64,000 bases of DNA from an uncultured Chitinophagaceae bacterium (GCA_934502905.1 CAKSVK010000002.1:1-64000); one strand, 5' to 3'; positions 54,162 to 63,460 are shown, counted from the first letter of the stretch. Made by a program: numbers and translations. Notes: generated by a model from the sequence alone, not told the origin.

Positions 54162-54743
54162 ATGAAAAAGATAATGATCAGCATATTAGCATTGGTGTGG
54201 TTCAGTTGTCAGCCGGCACAAAAGAAGACGGCAGCAAATATCGACGAACCTGCTTTGCTGCAGAAGGGAGATAGCATTGCGGGAGTGGTGCAGGGCGTGC
54301 TGGTATCCAATGTAATGCGGGCTGTACAGGAGTCAGGTACAGCAGGGGCTGTTGATTTTTGTAACGAAAAAGCCTTGTATCTTACTGATTCAGCTGGTGG
54401 CAACTATAGCGTTCAGCGACTGAGCGATAAAAACAGGAATCCGTCCAATGCTGTAACATCGGCTACGGACAATACGGCCTGGCTGAAGCTGACGACATTG
54501 ATGCGGGATTCGCTGGTGAAGCAAAAGCATTTTATTGCCCATGATGATAACGGTGTGTATTATTATAAGGCAATCATTATCGGGATGCCTGCCTGCCTGA
54601 ATTGTCATGGTAATAAAGAAAAAGATATACCACCGGAGACCCTGTTGGCGATCCATGAAAAATACCCTGGTGACAAAGCTACGGGGTATGCCATGGGTAT
54701 GCTGAGGGGAATGTGGAAAATTAAAATGAGCGAGGAAAAATGA
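54162..54743 (+). CDS. DUF3365-like c-type heme-binding lipoprotein
   Basis: 193 residues. Lipobox VWFSC-Q (Cys16), so it is membrane-anchored outside the cytoplasm. The domain (~40-190) resembles DUF3365/Tll0287-like sensors. A single CLNCH motif (CxxCH) near residue 145 indicates one covalent heme. It may sense or pass electrons in the sulfur pathway. It lies 8 bp after the small Cys-rich gene and overlaps the next gene by 4 bp, within the operon. Confidence 0.75.
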   Translation: MKKIMISILALVWFSCQPAQKKTAANIDEPALLQKGDSIAGVVQGVLVSNVMRAVQESGTAGAVDFCNEKALYLTDSAGGNYSVQRLSDKNRNPSNAVTSATDNTAWLKLTTLMRDSLVKQKHFIAHDDNGVYYYKAIIIGMPACLNCHGNKEKDIPPETLLAIHEKYPGDKATGYAMGMLRGMWKIKMSEEK

Positions 54744-54943
54744 AAGTCTTTATGAAGAAAAACTTATTGATAGTAATTGGAGTGGCGGCGGGTGCCATTG
54801 GGGGTTACCTGTACTGGCAGTTTATCGGCTGCGAATCCGGATCATGTGCCATTACCTCCAAACCGGTAAACAGTACAGTGTATGGCGCAGTGATGGGTGG
54901 ACTGCTGTTTTCTATTTTTCAACGTAAAAAAGAAGAAGTATGA
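54740..54943 (+). CDS. DUF6132-type small membrane protein
   Basis: 67 residues with two transmembrane helices around IGCESGSCAITSKPVNS; the GCxSGxCxITS element is conserved in this family. The two cysteines might handle sulfur or metal. It overlaps the preceding gene and the thioredoxin gene by 4 bp each. Confidence 0.75.
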   Translation: MKVFMKKNLLIVIGVAAGAIGGYLYWQFIGCESGSCAITSKPVNSTVYGAVMGGLLFSIFQRKKEEV

Positions 54944-55233
54944 CTTTTCAGGAAATGATTAACCAGGATAAGCCTGTGTTGGTTGATTTTTTTGCTACCT
55001 GGTGTGGCCCTTGTAAAATGCAGGCGCCCATATTGGAAGATGTGAAGAAAAGGGTAGGGGAAGCCGCTTCCATTATAAAAATAGATGTGGATAAGAACCG
55101 CGATGTGGCCGGGACTTACCAGATACAGGGAGTGCCGACCCTGATGATCTTTAAAAATGGGCAGGTGCTTTGGCGGCGGTCAGGTGTATCGCAGGCCAAT
55201 GAACTGGAAAAACTGATCAAAGAACATGTTTAA
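54940..55233 (+). CDS. trxA: Thioredoxin
   Basis: 97 residues, cytoplasmic. The thioredoxin fold has the active site FATWCGPCKMQAP and the cis-Pro loop QGVPTLMIFKNG. It would reduce persulfides or disulfides in the sulfur pathway. Overlaps by 4 bp with DUF6132 upstream. An in-frame ATG overlapping this stop codon may allow a slightly longer downstream protein. Confidence 0.93.
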   Translation: MTFQEMINQDKPVLVDFFATWCGPCKMQAPILEDVKKRVGEAASIIKIDVDKNRDVAGTYQIQGVPTLMIFKNGQVLWRRSGVSQANELEKLIKEHV

Positions 55234-55234
55234 T

Positions 55235-55942
55235 ATGAAGAGGTTTGTTTTGTTGTTTGTAGCAGCGGCATTTTGGGGTATCGGTTGTGATAGCCGGTCG
55301 GGGGCAACCAAGGAAAAATTGTCCGCCCGCGAATTTGCGAAAATGCTGGAAAAGGAAGGAGCTGCCCAATTGCTGGACGTACGCAGCGCGGAAGAGTTTG
55401 CAGGCGGTCACCTGGAACATGCGGTAAATGTAGATTGGAACGGAGGCGGGTTCCGGCAATATGCGTCCACCCTGGATAAACTGGAGCCGGTATATGTGTA
55501 TTGCCTGAGTGGCGGCAGAAGCGCTTCGGCGGCTGCTTTTCTGCGGGAGCAGGGGTTTGGGAAAGTATACGAGATGCCGGGTGGTATGATGGAATGGCGT
55601 GCCGAAAAATTACCGGAAGCCGGACCGGCCAAACCTGCCGGCGGATTAACGCTCCAGCAGTATGAGAACCTGCTGGACAGTGATAAACTCGTATTGGTGG
55701 ATTTTTATGCAGACTGGTGTGGTCCCTGTAAAAAGATGGAGCCTTACCTGAAAACAATGGAAAAAGAGCTGGCAGACAAAATGATACTGGTACGTATAGA
55801 CGCAGATCAGAATCCTGAACTGTGTCAGCAATTGAATGTAACAGCATTGCCAACATTAAAATTATATAAAAACAAGAAGCTTAGCTGGAACCATGTCGGC
55901 TTTGTAGATGAAAGCCGCGTGAGGGAAAAAATGAGTTTGTAA
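55235..55942 (+). CDS. Rhodanese-thioredoxin fusion lipoprotein
   Basis: 235 residues from the ATG at 55235; the alternative ATG at 55226 overlaps the thioredoxin stop by 8 bp. Lipobox GIGC-D (near residue 18) sends it to the envelope. A rhodanese domain (~30-125) with active Cys in YVYCLSGGRSA is followed by a thioredoxin domain (~135-235) with FYADWCGPCKKM and a cis-Pro loop VTALPTLKLYKN. It would accept sulfane sulfur and reduce it in one chain in the periplasm. It ends the operon, with a terminator at 55955-56012. Confidence 0.9.
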   Translation: MKRFVLLFVAAAFWGIGCDSRSGATKEKLSAREFAKMLEKEGAAQLLDVRSAEEFAGGHLEHAVNVDWNGGGFRQYASTLDKLEPVYVYCLSGGRSASAAAFLREQGFGKVYEMPGGMMEWRAEKLPEAGPAKPAGGLTLQQYENLLDSDKLVLVDFYADWCGPCKKMEPYLKTMEKELADKMILVRIDADQNPELCQQLNVTALPTLKLYKNKKLSWNHVGFVDESRVREKMSL

Positions 55943-55954
55943 AAGGCTCTAAAG

Positions 55955-56012
55955 GACCTGTGAGGTTTGTAGCGCCGGCAAGTCCGGGTGAAAACTTCAC
56001 AGGTCTTTTTTT
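55955..56012 (+). terminator. Rho-independent terminator
   Basis: GACCTGTGAGGTTT (55955-55968) pairs with AAACTTCACAGGTC (55992-56005) with a T run right after. It lies 12 bp after the rhodanese-thioredoxin gene stop and closes that operon. Confidence 0.85.
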
Positions 56013-56026
56013 ATTATTAGCTTATG

Positions 56027-56042
56027 TGTAACCAAAGTAACT
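56027..56042 (+). promoter_or_regulatory. Crp-like operator upstream of the YeeE/YedE pair
   Basis: TGTAAC-CAAA-GTAACT. GAGTTTTG (56064-56071) starts 22 bp beyond the site end, in the same register as the other three sites. The first YeeE gene starts at 56107. Confidence 0.55.
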
Positions 56043-56106
56043 TAATTTGAATAGGTAAAGGCAGAGTTTTGCTCCTGATTTTTTATTCTAAAACAGTTAA
56101 TGAAAT

Positions 56107-56670
56107 ATGCTGGAATTTATCAAACAACCCTGGCCCTGGTATGTGGCTGGACCACTGATCGGTTTAACCGTACCTGCGTTATTGATCATGGGCAATAAAT
56201 CATTTGGCATCAGTTCTTCATTACGGCATATTTGTGCCGCCTGCCTGCCTGCCAAAATTCCTTTCTTCAAATACAACTGGAAAAAAGAGGTATGGAACCT
56301 GTTTTTTGTACTGGGTATTTTTTTGGGTGGGATACTATCCGCCACTTTCCTGTCAGATCCCGGCCTGGTGAAAGTAAGCCCTTCACTGGCTTCGGAGCTG
56401 GAAGGTTATGGTATTACAAATTATAATAGCCTGGTGCCTGCAGATATTATCAGTTGGAGTGGGTTGTTGACCGTAAGGGGGTTCATCCTGATGGTTGCCG
56501 GTGGATTCCTGGTTGGTTTCGGTACCCGCTATGCCGGCGGCTGCACCAGCGGGCATGCTATTATGGGATTATCCAATTTACAATGGCCATCCCTGGTTGC
56601 TACTATTTGTTTTATGACAGGCGGTTTTATCATGGCAAACCTGATACTGCCTTCCATACTTTCCCTGTAA
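56107..56670 (+). CDS. YeeE/YedE-family thiosulfate-type transporter, subunit 1
   Basis: 187 residues with five or six hydrophobic helices. The family motif [20 protein letters not shown] includes the Cys that contacts thiosulfate in TsuA-type channels. Two further cysteines lie in [10 protein letters not shown]. It probably imports thiosulfate or a related sulfur anion together with the next gene product (32-bp gap). It has a Crp-like operator. Confidence 0.9.
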   Translation: MLEFIKQPWPWYVAGPLIGLTVPALLIMGNKSFGISSSLRHICAACLPAKIPFFKYNWKKEVWNLFFVLGIFLGGILSATFLSDPGLVKVSPSLASELEGYGITNYNSLVPADIISWSGLLTVRGFILMVAGGFLVGFGTRYAGGCTSGHAIMGLSNLQWPSLVATICFMTGGFIMANLILPSILSL

Positions 56671-56701
56671 AAACAGTTATTCATATTTAAACAGAAAATA
56701 G

Positions 56702-57214
56702 ATGAACAGCCAATATAAAATCACCGATACGGAATTTTCAGAGAAAGCAGTCCGTTCCATGGATGCGATGTGCGTTAATGAAAGCGAGCTGCAGCACAAA
56801 TGGTATCACAATCTTAAATACATGCTGGCAGGCATCCTGTTCGGCATCATCTTCGTGAAATCAGAAGTGGTCAGTTGGTTCAGGATACAGGAAATGTTCA
56901 GGCTGCAGTCCTTTCATATGTATGGCATTATTGGTAGCGCGGTAGTGGTAGGGGCAATATCGGTTTGGCTGATCAAAAAGTTCAATATTAAAACTATTTA
57001 CGGAGAGCCCATAGCCATCGCCCCGAAAAAATTTAATAAAGGGCAGGTATACGGCGGACTATTGTTTGGCTTTGGATGGGCAATGACCGGCGCATGCCCG
57101 GGGCCGTTATTTGCCCAGATCGGATATGGAGCCACTGTTGTTATTGTCACGCTGATGAGCGCTATTGCAGGCACCTGGGTATATGGTCTGCTGAGGGAGA
57201 AGCTTCCACATTAA
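56702..57214 (+). CDS. YeeE/YedE-family thiosulfate-type transporter, subunit 2
   Basis: 170 residues with four or more hydrophobic helices. The motif GFGWAMTGACPGPLFAQIGYG carries the second channel Cys. Together with the preceding gene it makes the two-half transporter arrangement common in Bacteroidota. It ends 12 bp before the DUF2490 gene. Confidence 0.9.
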   Translation: MNSQYKITDTEFSEKAVRSMDAMCVNESELQHKWYHNLKYMLAGILFGIIFVKSEVVSWFRIQEMFRLQSFHMYGIIGSAVVVGAISVWLIKKFNIKTIYGEPIAIAPKKFNKGQVYGGLLFGFGWAMTGACPGPLFAQIGYGATVVIVTLMSAIAGTWVYGLLREKLPH

Positions 57215-57226
57215 TCGATACATAAC

Positions 57227-57946
57227 ATGTTTCAGTTTAAATTGCTGTTCCTGGTAACGGCCTGGATGTTGATTGCCATCAGTGTACGGACACAGCATAA
57301 CAATGCATGGTTCCGGGCAACACTCAGTTATCCGTTGACAACTAAATTAAAAGCTGATGGAGAGTTGCAGCACCGGCGACAGAGTGGTTGGGGTAACAAT
57401 AATCTGGTGAACAGGCATCTCATGTTCACCCTTCGGAACTGGATCCATTATCAGCATAGTCCGGATCTGAAATTTTCCGTATCGCCGTTTGGCTATTTTT
57501 ATCACTACCGGGTAATTGAACATGAAGAGGATGAGATGTTATCCCCCGTCCGGGAATACAGGATTTCCGCAGCTATAGACTGGCAGCACCTGCTGGGTAG
57601 CCGCCGCTTATATATGGTAACAAGAAGCGCAGGAGAATACCGCATGTTTATGGGAAACCCGGTACATATTACCCGGTTACGCAGTCGCCTGGGGCTTCGG
57701 CATGAGATAAATAAGCAGGTCAGGATCGGGCTCTACGACGAGTTGTTCATGAATGTATCCGGCGTGAGCCGGAATCATTTTTACGATCACAACCGTATAG
57801 CCACTAACCTGGAATATGATTTCTCAAAATCCTGTAAGCTGGAAACAGGGTATATTTTCGTTGACAGGCTATTGCCTTACAACGAATATGCCATCAGGGA
57901 AAGCAATGTTTATGTTAATCTCAGTTGCCGGTTGAAGAAAAGATGA
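57227..57946 (+). CDS. DUF2490 outer-membrane protein
   Basis: 239 residues with a signal peptide ending near SVRTQ (~23). The rest is a beta-barrel-like pattern typical of DUF2490 (FRATLSYPLTTKLKADGELQ, LMFTLRNWIHYQHSPDLKF) with an aromatic C-terminal strand. The function is not known. Its 12-bp spacing from the YeeE pair suggests it is part of the same transcript. Confidence 0.8.
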   Translation: MFQFKLLFLVTAWMLIAISVRTQHNNAWFRATLSYPLTTKLKADGELQHRRQSGWGNNNLVNRHLMFTLRNWIHYQHSPDLKFSVSPFGYFYHYRVIEHEEDEMLSPVREYRISAAIDWQHLLGSRRLYMVTRSAGEYRMFMGNPVHITRLRSRLGLRHEINKQVRIGLYDELFMNVSGVSRNHFYDHNRIATNLEYDFSKSCKLETGYIFVDRLLPYNEYAIRESNVYVNLSCRLKKR

Positions 57947-57990
57947 GCCTGCACCGGTAAATCGTTGGGATGTGCAATGTTATCAAGATA

Positions 57991-60492
57991 TTATCGGATC
58001 AATACGACCGTACCTTTTTTTGTCTGTAGTGGCGTACCGGTATATTGGTACATGAGCATCCAGATATATACACCTGTGGGTTGCTGTAATCCGTTGACAG
58101 CACCATCCCACCTTGCGGTAGGATTCATGCTTTCAAACACCTTTTGTCCAAAGCGATTGAACACCTGGAATCTAAAGTTGGAGAGAAAACCGGTATTGGG
58201 CATCAGTGGACAAAAGCCATCATTTAAACCATCGTTGTTGGGCGAGAAAATATCAGGAATAAAGATGCTTTTAGTACAGTCTGCCTCTTTAACCACTATA
58301 TCATCGGTGCCGGTACAACCATTACTGTCTCTGACACGCAGGGTATAAATACCCGGTGCTTGTATGATGATGGAGGATGTTGTTTCACCAGTTGCCCATT
58401 GATATGCTGAAAATCCCGGGGTTGCATTCAAACGTGTGTTGCCGTAAAAGCATACGGATGTGTCCACCGGTAAAAAGCCTGTTGGAGGATTTGCCGTTTT
58501 TGTTACGGCTACCAAACCTGTTGCCGTACAGTGATACCTGTCTGCTACAGTAACGGAATAGGTTCCGGTCGTATGTATTTTTATGGATTGTGTATTGTCG
58601 CCGTTATTCCAGGCATAATTCTGAAATCCATTCCCGGCATCAATCACAGCGCCCTCATTCCCGCAAATAACGATATGCTGGTCCAAAGCAAATGTAGCGG
58701 CCATTGACCGGACCACATAAAAAGTATCGTAGGCAGTGCAACCACCGGCCGACTGTACCGTGGCCGTGTAAATACCGGGATCCTGCACTGTTATGGTTCC
58801 GGATGCAGTACCTGTATTCCAGAATACGGGATATGAACTTTTCGTATCCAGGGTAATGGACGATGAAAGTGTGCATAATGCCAGACTGTCCTTTATTTGT
58901 TTTGTCGTATGATCGGCCACTACCGAAAGCGCAGTCACGATACTGTCACATCCTGCCAGGACACTTTTAACCGTATCGTAGTAAACACCCGGAGCAGTGA
59001 CATATACGCCTGAAGGCAACCTGTACGATTGTCCATCACATAATACCACACTGTTGGCAGTTTGTAAAGCTTTTTTTACTACCAGCGTTGTTGTATAAAT
59101 GATACTGTCGCAACCTTTTTTGCCCGGCAGTATATCATTGAAGATTCCCGTCTCGTTTACCAGTTGCCCGGTCGGTAAGCGATAGGTTTCACCTTCACAA
59201 ATAACGGCACTAACGGCTTTGACCACCGGCCGAACTATATCTATTGTCAGAATGGTAATAAGGCTATCATTACAGCCGGACTTAGCTCTCAGCGTGTCGT
59301 AGTATTTCCCTGCTGTATTTATTACTCTTCCGGTAGGCAGTGTGTAAGTCTGCCCGGCACAAAGCTGTTCGTCTATTGACCGGATATGAAGGGACCGGTC
59401 TATTGTTTCGCTATACAATGTAAGCCCGGTCGCAATTTTATTGGAAACAACTACATAAAAACTCCCAGGACCGGAGGGCATAAAAGTTGAATCCGCCTGT
59501 TTGACGGACTGTAATATCCCATTTTCATTGTACCAGCGGTATGTATTGTTGGCCGGTGTACCGCCTGCAGACACCCATAGCTTGTTGCAGGAAGAATGTA
59601 TTGGAAGCAATGCCTGCGGTGCATACATTTTCTGCCACACATTTTTTTGTGCCACCATTTCCATACCGTCAAACGTAAAGCGATTATCCGACAGAAAGAA
59701 GTTCAGCAGGTCGCGCTGGGCGAATTCCGCCGGGATCGGACCGCTCAATAAGTTATTGATGACTGTAAAATTTCTCAATGCGCCGATAGCAGCAATGGCT
59801 GCCGGAATATGACCCGACAGCTGGTTATGGTCCACTATAAAAGTGTTCATATTTACCAGGTTTCCAAGGGAAGCCGGAATTTCTCCACTAAGATTATTGT
59901 GATACAAAAGCATCTCAAACATGGAGTTCATATTACCGAAAGAGGATGGAATGCTGCCCGTTAGCCAGTTACTACCCAACTGCAGATGCCTGAGATTTGA
60001 CAGATTACCTAAGGATGCAGGTAGTGAACCTGTAATTTCATTATTTGACAACCGAATCCAAACCAATTGTGAGAGGTTGCCCAGCTCAGGTGGAATAGGA
60101 CCGGACAACTTATTCAAAATAATAGATAAATACTGAAGTTCTGCAAGGTTTCCCAATGAAGAAGGGATTGTGCCTGTAAGATTATTATCGTCAAGGTCAA
60201 TGCTGAACATGGCCGTAAGATCTCCAAAAGATGCAGGAATGGATCCCGATAAGTTATTGCCGGTAAGATCTATTGCAACTACACGGTTAGCCCCAATGCC
60301 GATACCAAACCATGAACCCACCGGGCCGTTCAACCAGTTGGAATTGTTCGTCCAGTTACTACCGCCGGTACTATTAAAAAAATCAACCAATGCAAGTGAA
60401 TCCTGTACAAGAACCTGGGACTTCAGCTCAGGAGACAGAAGCAGGGTTACCAGGAGGGAAATAATGTAACGATTACTTGCCAGCCTCTTCAT
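57991..60492 (-). CDS. LRR adhesin-like protein with Ig-like repeats and type B T9SS sorting tail
   Basis: 833 residues from the ATG at 60492 (MKRLASNRYI). Signal peptide (ends LKSQ, ~26), then plant-type leucine-rich repeats of the form LGNLxxLxxLxLxxNxLSGxIPxx (~55-270). Repeated disulfide-like modules (CxGxTYxLPTG, CEGETYRLPTGQLVN) and Ig-like domains follow, to ~735. The C-terminus (~90 residues) reads IPDIFSPNNDGLNDGFCP and VFNRFGQKVFE, the CHU_C type B signal that the type IX secretion system uses to place proteins on the surface. Probably a surface-binding protein. Confidence 0.9.
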   Translation of the reverse strand: MKRLASNRYIISLLVTLLLSPELKSQVLVQDSLALVDFFNSTGGSNWTNNSNWLNGPVGSWFGIGIGANRVVAIDLTGNNLSGSIPASFGDLTAMFSIDLDDNNLTGTIPSSLGNLAELQYLSIILNKLSGPIPPELGNLSQLVWIRLSNNEITGSLPASLGNLSNLRHLQLGSNWLTGSIPSSFGNMNSMFEMLLYHNNLSGEIPASLGNLVNMNTFIVDHNQLSGHIPAAIAAIGALRNFTVINNLLSGPIPAEFAQRDLLNFFLSDNRFTFDGMEMVAQKNVWQKMYAPQALLPIHSSCNKLWVSAGGTPANNTYRWYNENGILQSVKQADSTFMPSGPGSFYVVVSNKIATGLTLYSETIDRSLHIRSIDEQLCAGQTYTLPTGRVINTAGKYYDTLRAKSGCNDSLITILTIDIVRPVVKAVSAVICEGETYRLPTGQLVNETGIFNDILPGKKGCDSIIYTTTLVVKKALQTANSVVLCDGQSYRLPSGVYVTAPGVYYDTVKSVLAGCDSIVTALSVVADHTTKQIKDSLALCTLSSSITLDTKSSYPVFWNTGTASGTITVQDPGIYTATVQSAGGCTAYDTFYVVRSMAATFALDQHIVICGNEGAVIDAGNGFQNYAWNNGDNTQSIKIHTTGTYSVTVADRYHCTATGLVAVTKTANPPTGFLPVDTSVCFYGNTRLNATPGFSAYQWATGETTSSIIIQAPGIYTLRVRDSNGCTGTDDIVVKEADCTKSIFIPDIFSPNNDGLNDGFCPLMPNTGFLSNFRFQVFNRFGQKVFESMNPTARWDGAVNGLQQPTGVYIWMLMYQYTGTPLQTKKGTVVLIR

Positions 60493-60656
60493 TATCAAAG
60501 AGAGTTGATTCAATAGGCACTTTAACAGTTACATCTAAAACGATCGTAAGATATAATTATTTGATATAGGAAATAATCTTTTCAATTATAGCCGTGCACA
60601 AGGTTTATCAAATAAAAAAGCGACTACGTTTTATTCGTAATCGCCTGGTCTGCATG

Positions 60657-60742
60657 TGCCCCGGAACGGAGTTGAACCGTTACTCGCATTGCTGCGAACA
60701 GGATTTTAAGTCCTGCGTGTCTACCAATTCCACCACCGGGGC
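60657..60742 (-). tRNA. tRNA-Leu (anticodon TAA)
   Basis: 86 nt, class II with a long variable arm. Acceptor GCCCCGG pairs with CCGGGGC, the D arm has GGTGGAATTGGTAGACAC, the anticodon loop ACTTAAAA carries TAA, and the T arm is ACGG-TTCAACT-CCGT. No CCA is encoded. Confidence 0.95.
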
Positions 60743-60804
60743 GATTGGTTTTAAAACCTGAAAGGTCAAAAAAAATCCCCTCGCACAACGAGAGGATCCA
60801 CCTG

Positions 60805-60877
<73 letters not shown>

Positions 60878-60970
60878 TTAAAACTTATTTTGAAGAACTT
60901 TTGTTGCCCCGATTGGGGAGTGCAAAATTAAGGATTGCAGATTACCAACAAAATTTTTATGGAAAAAATC

Positions 60971-61180
60971 CTATTTATATTTTGGGGTATACAGGGTGTT
61001 CTCAGGCACTACCACCTTAGGCTTACCTTTGTAACGATGTTTATATAATCCCCAGCTACCGCCGATCAAAAAAGCAACAACACTGAACACCTGGATATAA
61101 AATAAAAACCTGGATGATTTTACCCAGCTCCAGGCGAAATCTTTCTTTTGACTTTCAGTTATTTCAACTTCATGCGCCAT
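60971..61180 (-). CDS. Small single-pass membrane protein of unknown function
   Basis: 69 residues. The N-terminus is polar (MAHEVEITESQKKDFAW), followed by one hydrophobic helix (FLFYIQVFSVVAFLIGGSW) and a basic tail (YKHRYKGKPK). No family is recognised. The gene lies between the tRNAs and the glycosyltransferase; conservation would be needed to confirm it. Confidence 0.55.
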   Translation of the reverse strand: MAHEVEITESQKKDFAWSWVKSSRFLFYIQVFSVVAFLIGGSWGLYKHRYKGKPKVVVPENTLYTPKYK

Positions 61181-61226
61181 ACAATGCGTTTTTATTTGCT
61201 ATGCAAAAATAATGGTAAACTGTTAA

Positions 61227-62270
61227 CTAACCATCTTTATTGTCAACAATTTGTGAAAACAAGGTTCGTTTTTTTATGAAATACTGCCAGACAATGCTGC
61301 CCTTATATACGCCCTTAAGCGGCTTATTGTGCTGTACCGGCTGGAAACGCCGGTCTTTCTTTGAAAAAAGCCATCCGTAAAAATGAAAATGAGCTTTGAT
61401 AACAGTAAAAAAATAGGTTGCATTTCCTTTTAGTAATTCCTGTATGGCAGCTACTCCATCGAGGATCATGCGAAAAGGCAGCTTCCGGCATTTCTCTGCC
61501 CATCCATAATTTTTGGCCAGCATTACCAGGCTGTTGCGATAGTTAAAATACACTTTCCTTGGGTTTCCCTGTGGCAGGGTGCCACCGCCTACATGGTATA
61601 CTATTGATGAAGGACAAACATACACTTTGTACCCCGCGAGTTGTATGCGCCAGCAAAGATCCACCTCTTCCTGGTGTGCAAAAAAGAACTCATCAAAACC
61701 ATTCATCTGGTGAAAAACTTCCGATCTTATAAACAAAGCGCAGCCGCTTGCCCAAAAAACGGGACGACTGTCGTTATACTGACCATTGTCTTTTTCACAA
61801 ACCTCAAATATCCTGCCCCGGCAGAACAGGTATCCGAAGTCATCCATCCAACCGCCTGCAGCGCCGGCATATTCAAACCTCGTTTTATCATGCCATGATA
61901 ATATCCTGGGCTGACAGGCAGCTATCGCGGCATCGCTTTCCATCAGCGCTATCACCGGGTTGATCCAGTCCGGCGTTACTTCCACATCTGAGTTCAGCAA
62001 CACATAGTAGTCGGCCTGCACATGCTGTAATGCGGAGTTGTAGCCTTTGGCAAATCCTTCATTGGTGCTGTTATGAACAAGTGTAATATCCGGGTGATGG
62101 GATTGCAGGTACAGGACCGAGTCATCCGAAGAAGCATTGTCTGCCACCACTATGTGCAGGTTCTCATACACAGAAGCCTTCAGGAAAGGAAGGAACTGTT
62201 CCAGGAATTTTTTGCCGTTCCAGTTCAGGATCACAACGGCAACGGATGGCTTGTTATGCAATGCTTCCAT
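61227..62270 (-). CDS. Glycosyltransferase family 2 protein
   Basis: 347 residues. The GT-A domain starts VAVVILNWNGKKFLEQFLPF, with the nucleotide-sugar DxD-like site in YVLLNSDVEVTPDW and the EVDLCWRIQLAGYKVY segment near the active site. The C-terminal part has hydrophobic stretches (NYRNSLVMLAKNYGWAEK) and may contact the membrane. It resembles rhamnosyltransferase-like (WbbL) enzymes; the donor and acceptor are unknown. It is divergent from the histidine kinase. Confidence 0.88.
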   Translation of the reverse strand: MEALHNKPSVAVVILNWNGKKFLEQFLPFLKASVYENLHIVVADNASSDDSVLYLQSHHPDITLVHNSTNEGFAKGYNSALQHVQADYYVLLNSDVEVTPDWINPVIALMESDAAIAACQPRILSWHDKTRFEYAGAAGGWMDDFGYLFCRGRIFEVCEKDNGQYNDSRPVFWASGCALFIRSEVFHQMNGFDEFFFAHQEEVDLCWRIQLAGYKVYVCPSSIVYHVGGGTLPQGNPRKVYFNYRNSLVMLAKNYGWAEKCRKLPFRMILDGVAAIQELLKGNATYFFTVIKAHFHFYGWLFSKKDRRFQPVQHNKPLKGVYKGSIVWQYFIKKRTLFSQIVDNKDG

Positions 62271-62325
62271 TATTAATATTTTTCAAAAATAAAGGATGCA
62301 TTGTTAGGTTTCGCTATTTTTAACC

Positions 62326-63460
62326 ATGTTTCGGTTTTTATTCAACTGGAGAATACTGGCTTTTGTAGTGGCGATTGCTATTGTTACAGGTACTATATTT
62401 TATTCACAATACCTGGCCAACAAAATTGCCGCAGATGAGCGGCAGCGGGTGGAATTGTGGGTGGAAGCCGGGAAGTTTCTTTTTAATTCGCCGGCTGATA
62501 CGGATACAAAACTGGTAGGAGCCATTCTTACCAACAATGATGATATACCGATCATCCAGGTAAATGAAGAGGGGCGCATCATTGAATATATTAATATTGA
62601 TACCACTAAGATCACGGCAGATTCCTCTTACCTGTATGAAAAGCTGAAGCAATTCAGGAAACAACATTTGCCGATTATTTATACTGATCCGCTTAACGGA
62701 CAAAAAGACTATTACTTCTATGGCGCCTCCAAGCTGTTGAGGGAAGTACAGTATTACCCGCTGGTGCAATTGCTGATCGTGGCATTATTTATTGTGGTAA
62801 CGGTATATGCCATTACCATCCGCAACCGGTCTGTACAAAACCAGTTATGGGCAGGCATGGCGAAAGAAACAGCCCACCAACTGGGAACTCCGGTAACTTC
62901 GTTGCAGGGATGGGTGGAAATGCTGAAAGAGAGCCCGGGAAATGAAAAGATCGCGACGGAGCTGGCAAAGGATGTAAACAGGCTGCAGCTGGTATCTGAC
63001 CGTTTCAGCAAGATCGGCAGTACGCCCTCGCTGGAGCCACGCGAACTGCTGGAGCAGATCAACGGCGTGATGGAATATGTACGGGGAAGAGCTTCCGGTA
63101 AAGTGCAGTTCCTCATGTATGCCAACGAGCAGAAAGTGCCGGTAATGCTGTCCGGCGCCCTGTTTGACTGGGTAATAGAAAACCTGCTGAAAAATGCGCT
63201 GGATGCGCTGGAGGGCAGGGGAACGATCACTGTTGAAGTGAGAAAGCAGCCGGGACAGGTTATTATTGATGTGACCGATACCGGGAAGGGTATCCATGCC
63301 GGGGTTCACTACCAAACGAAGAGGATGGGGGCTTGGTCTTACCTTATCCAAGCGGATCATTGAACAATACCACCGGGGACAGCTTTTCGTGAAAAACTCC
63401 GAGCCCGGGAAGGGCACTACTTTCAGGATCATTCTGAAAGATCAGGCGCCGGCGGCCTGA
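62326..63460 (+). pseudogene. Sensor histidine kinase broken by a deletion/frameshift in the ATP lid
   Basis: The first frame (62326-63363) encodes a TM helix, a periplasmic sensor region (~30-140), a second TM helix, a dimerisation helix with the phospho-acceptor His in AKETAHQLGTPVTSLQGW, and the start of the HATPase domain with N-box ENLLKNALDAL and G1 box DVTDTGKGI. Right after GKGI the frame goes wrong. The rest (GFTTKRRGWGLGLTLSKRI, then GKGTTFRIIL) continues in the +1 frame to 63460. Relative to normal kinases about ten residues of the ATP lid are missing, so a deletion of roughly 25-29 nt is the simplest cause. The protein as encoded should not bind ATP normally. Confidence 0.8.
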
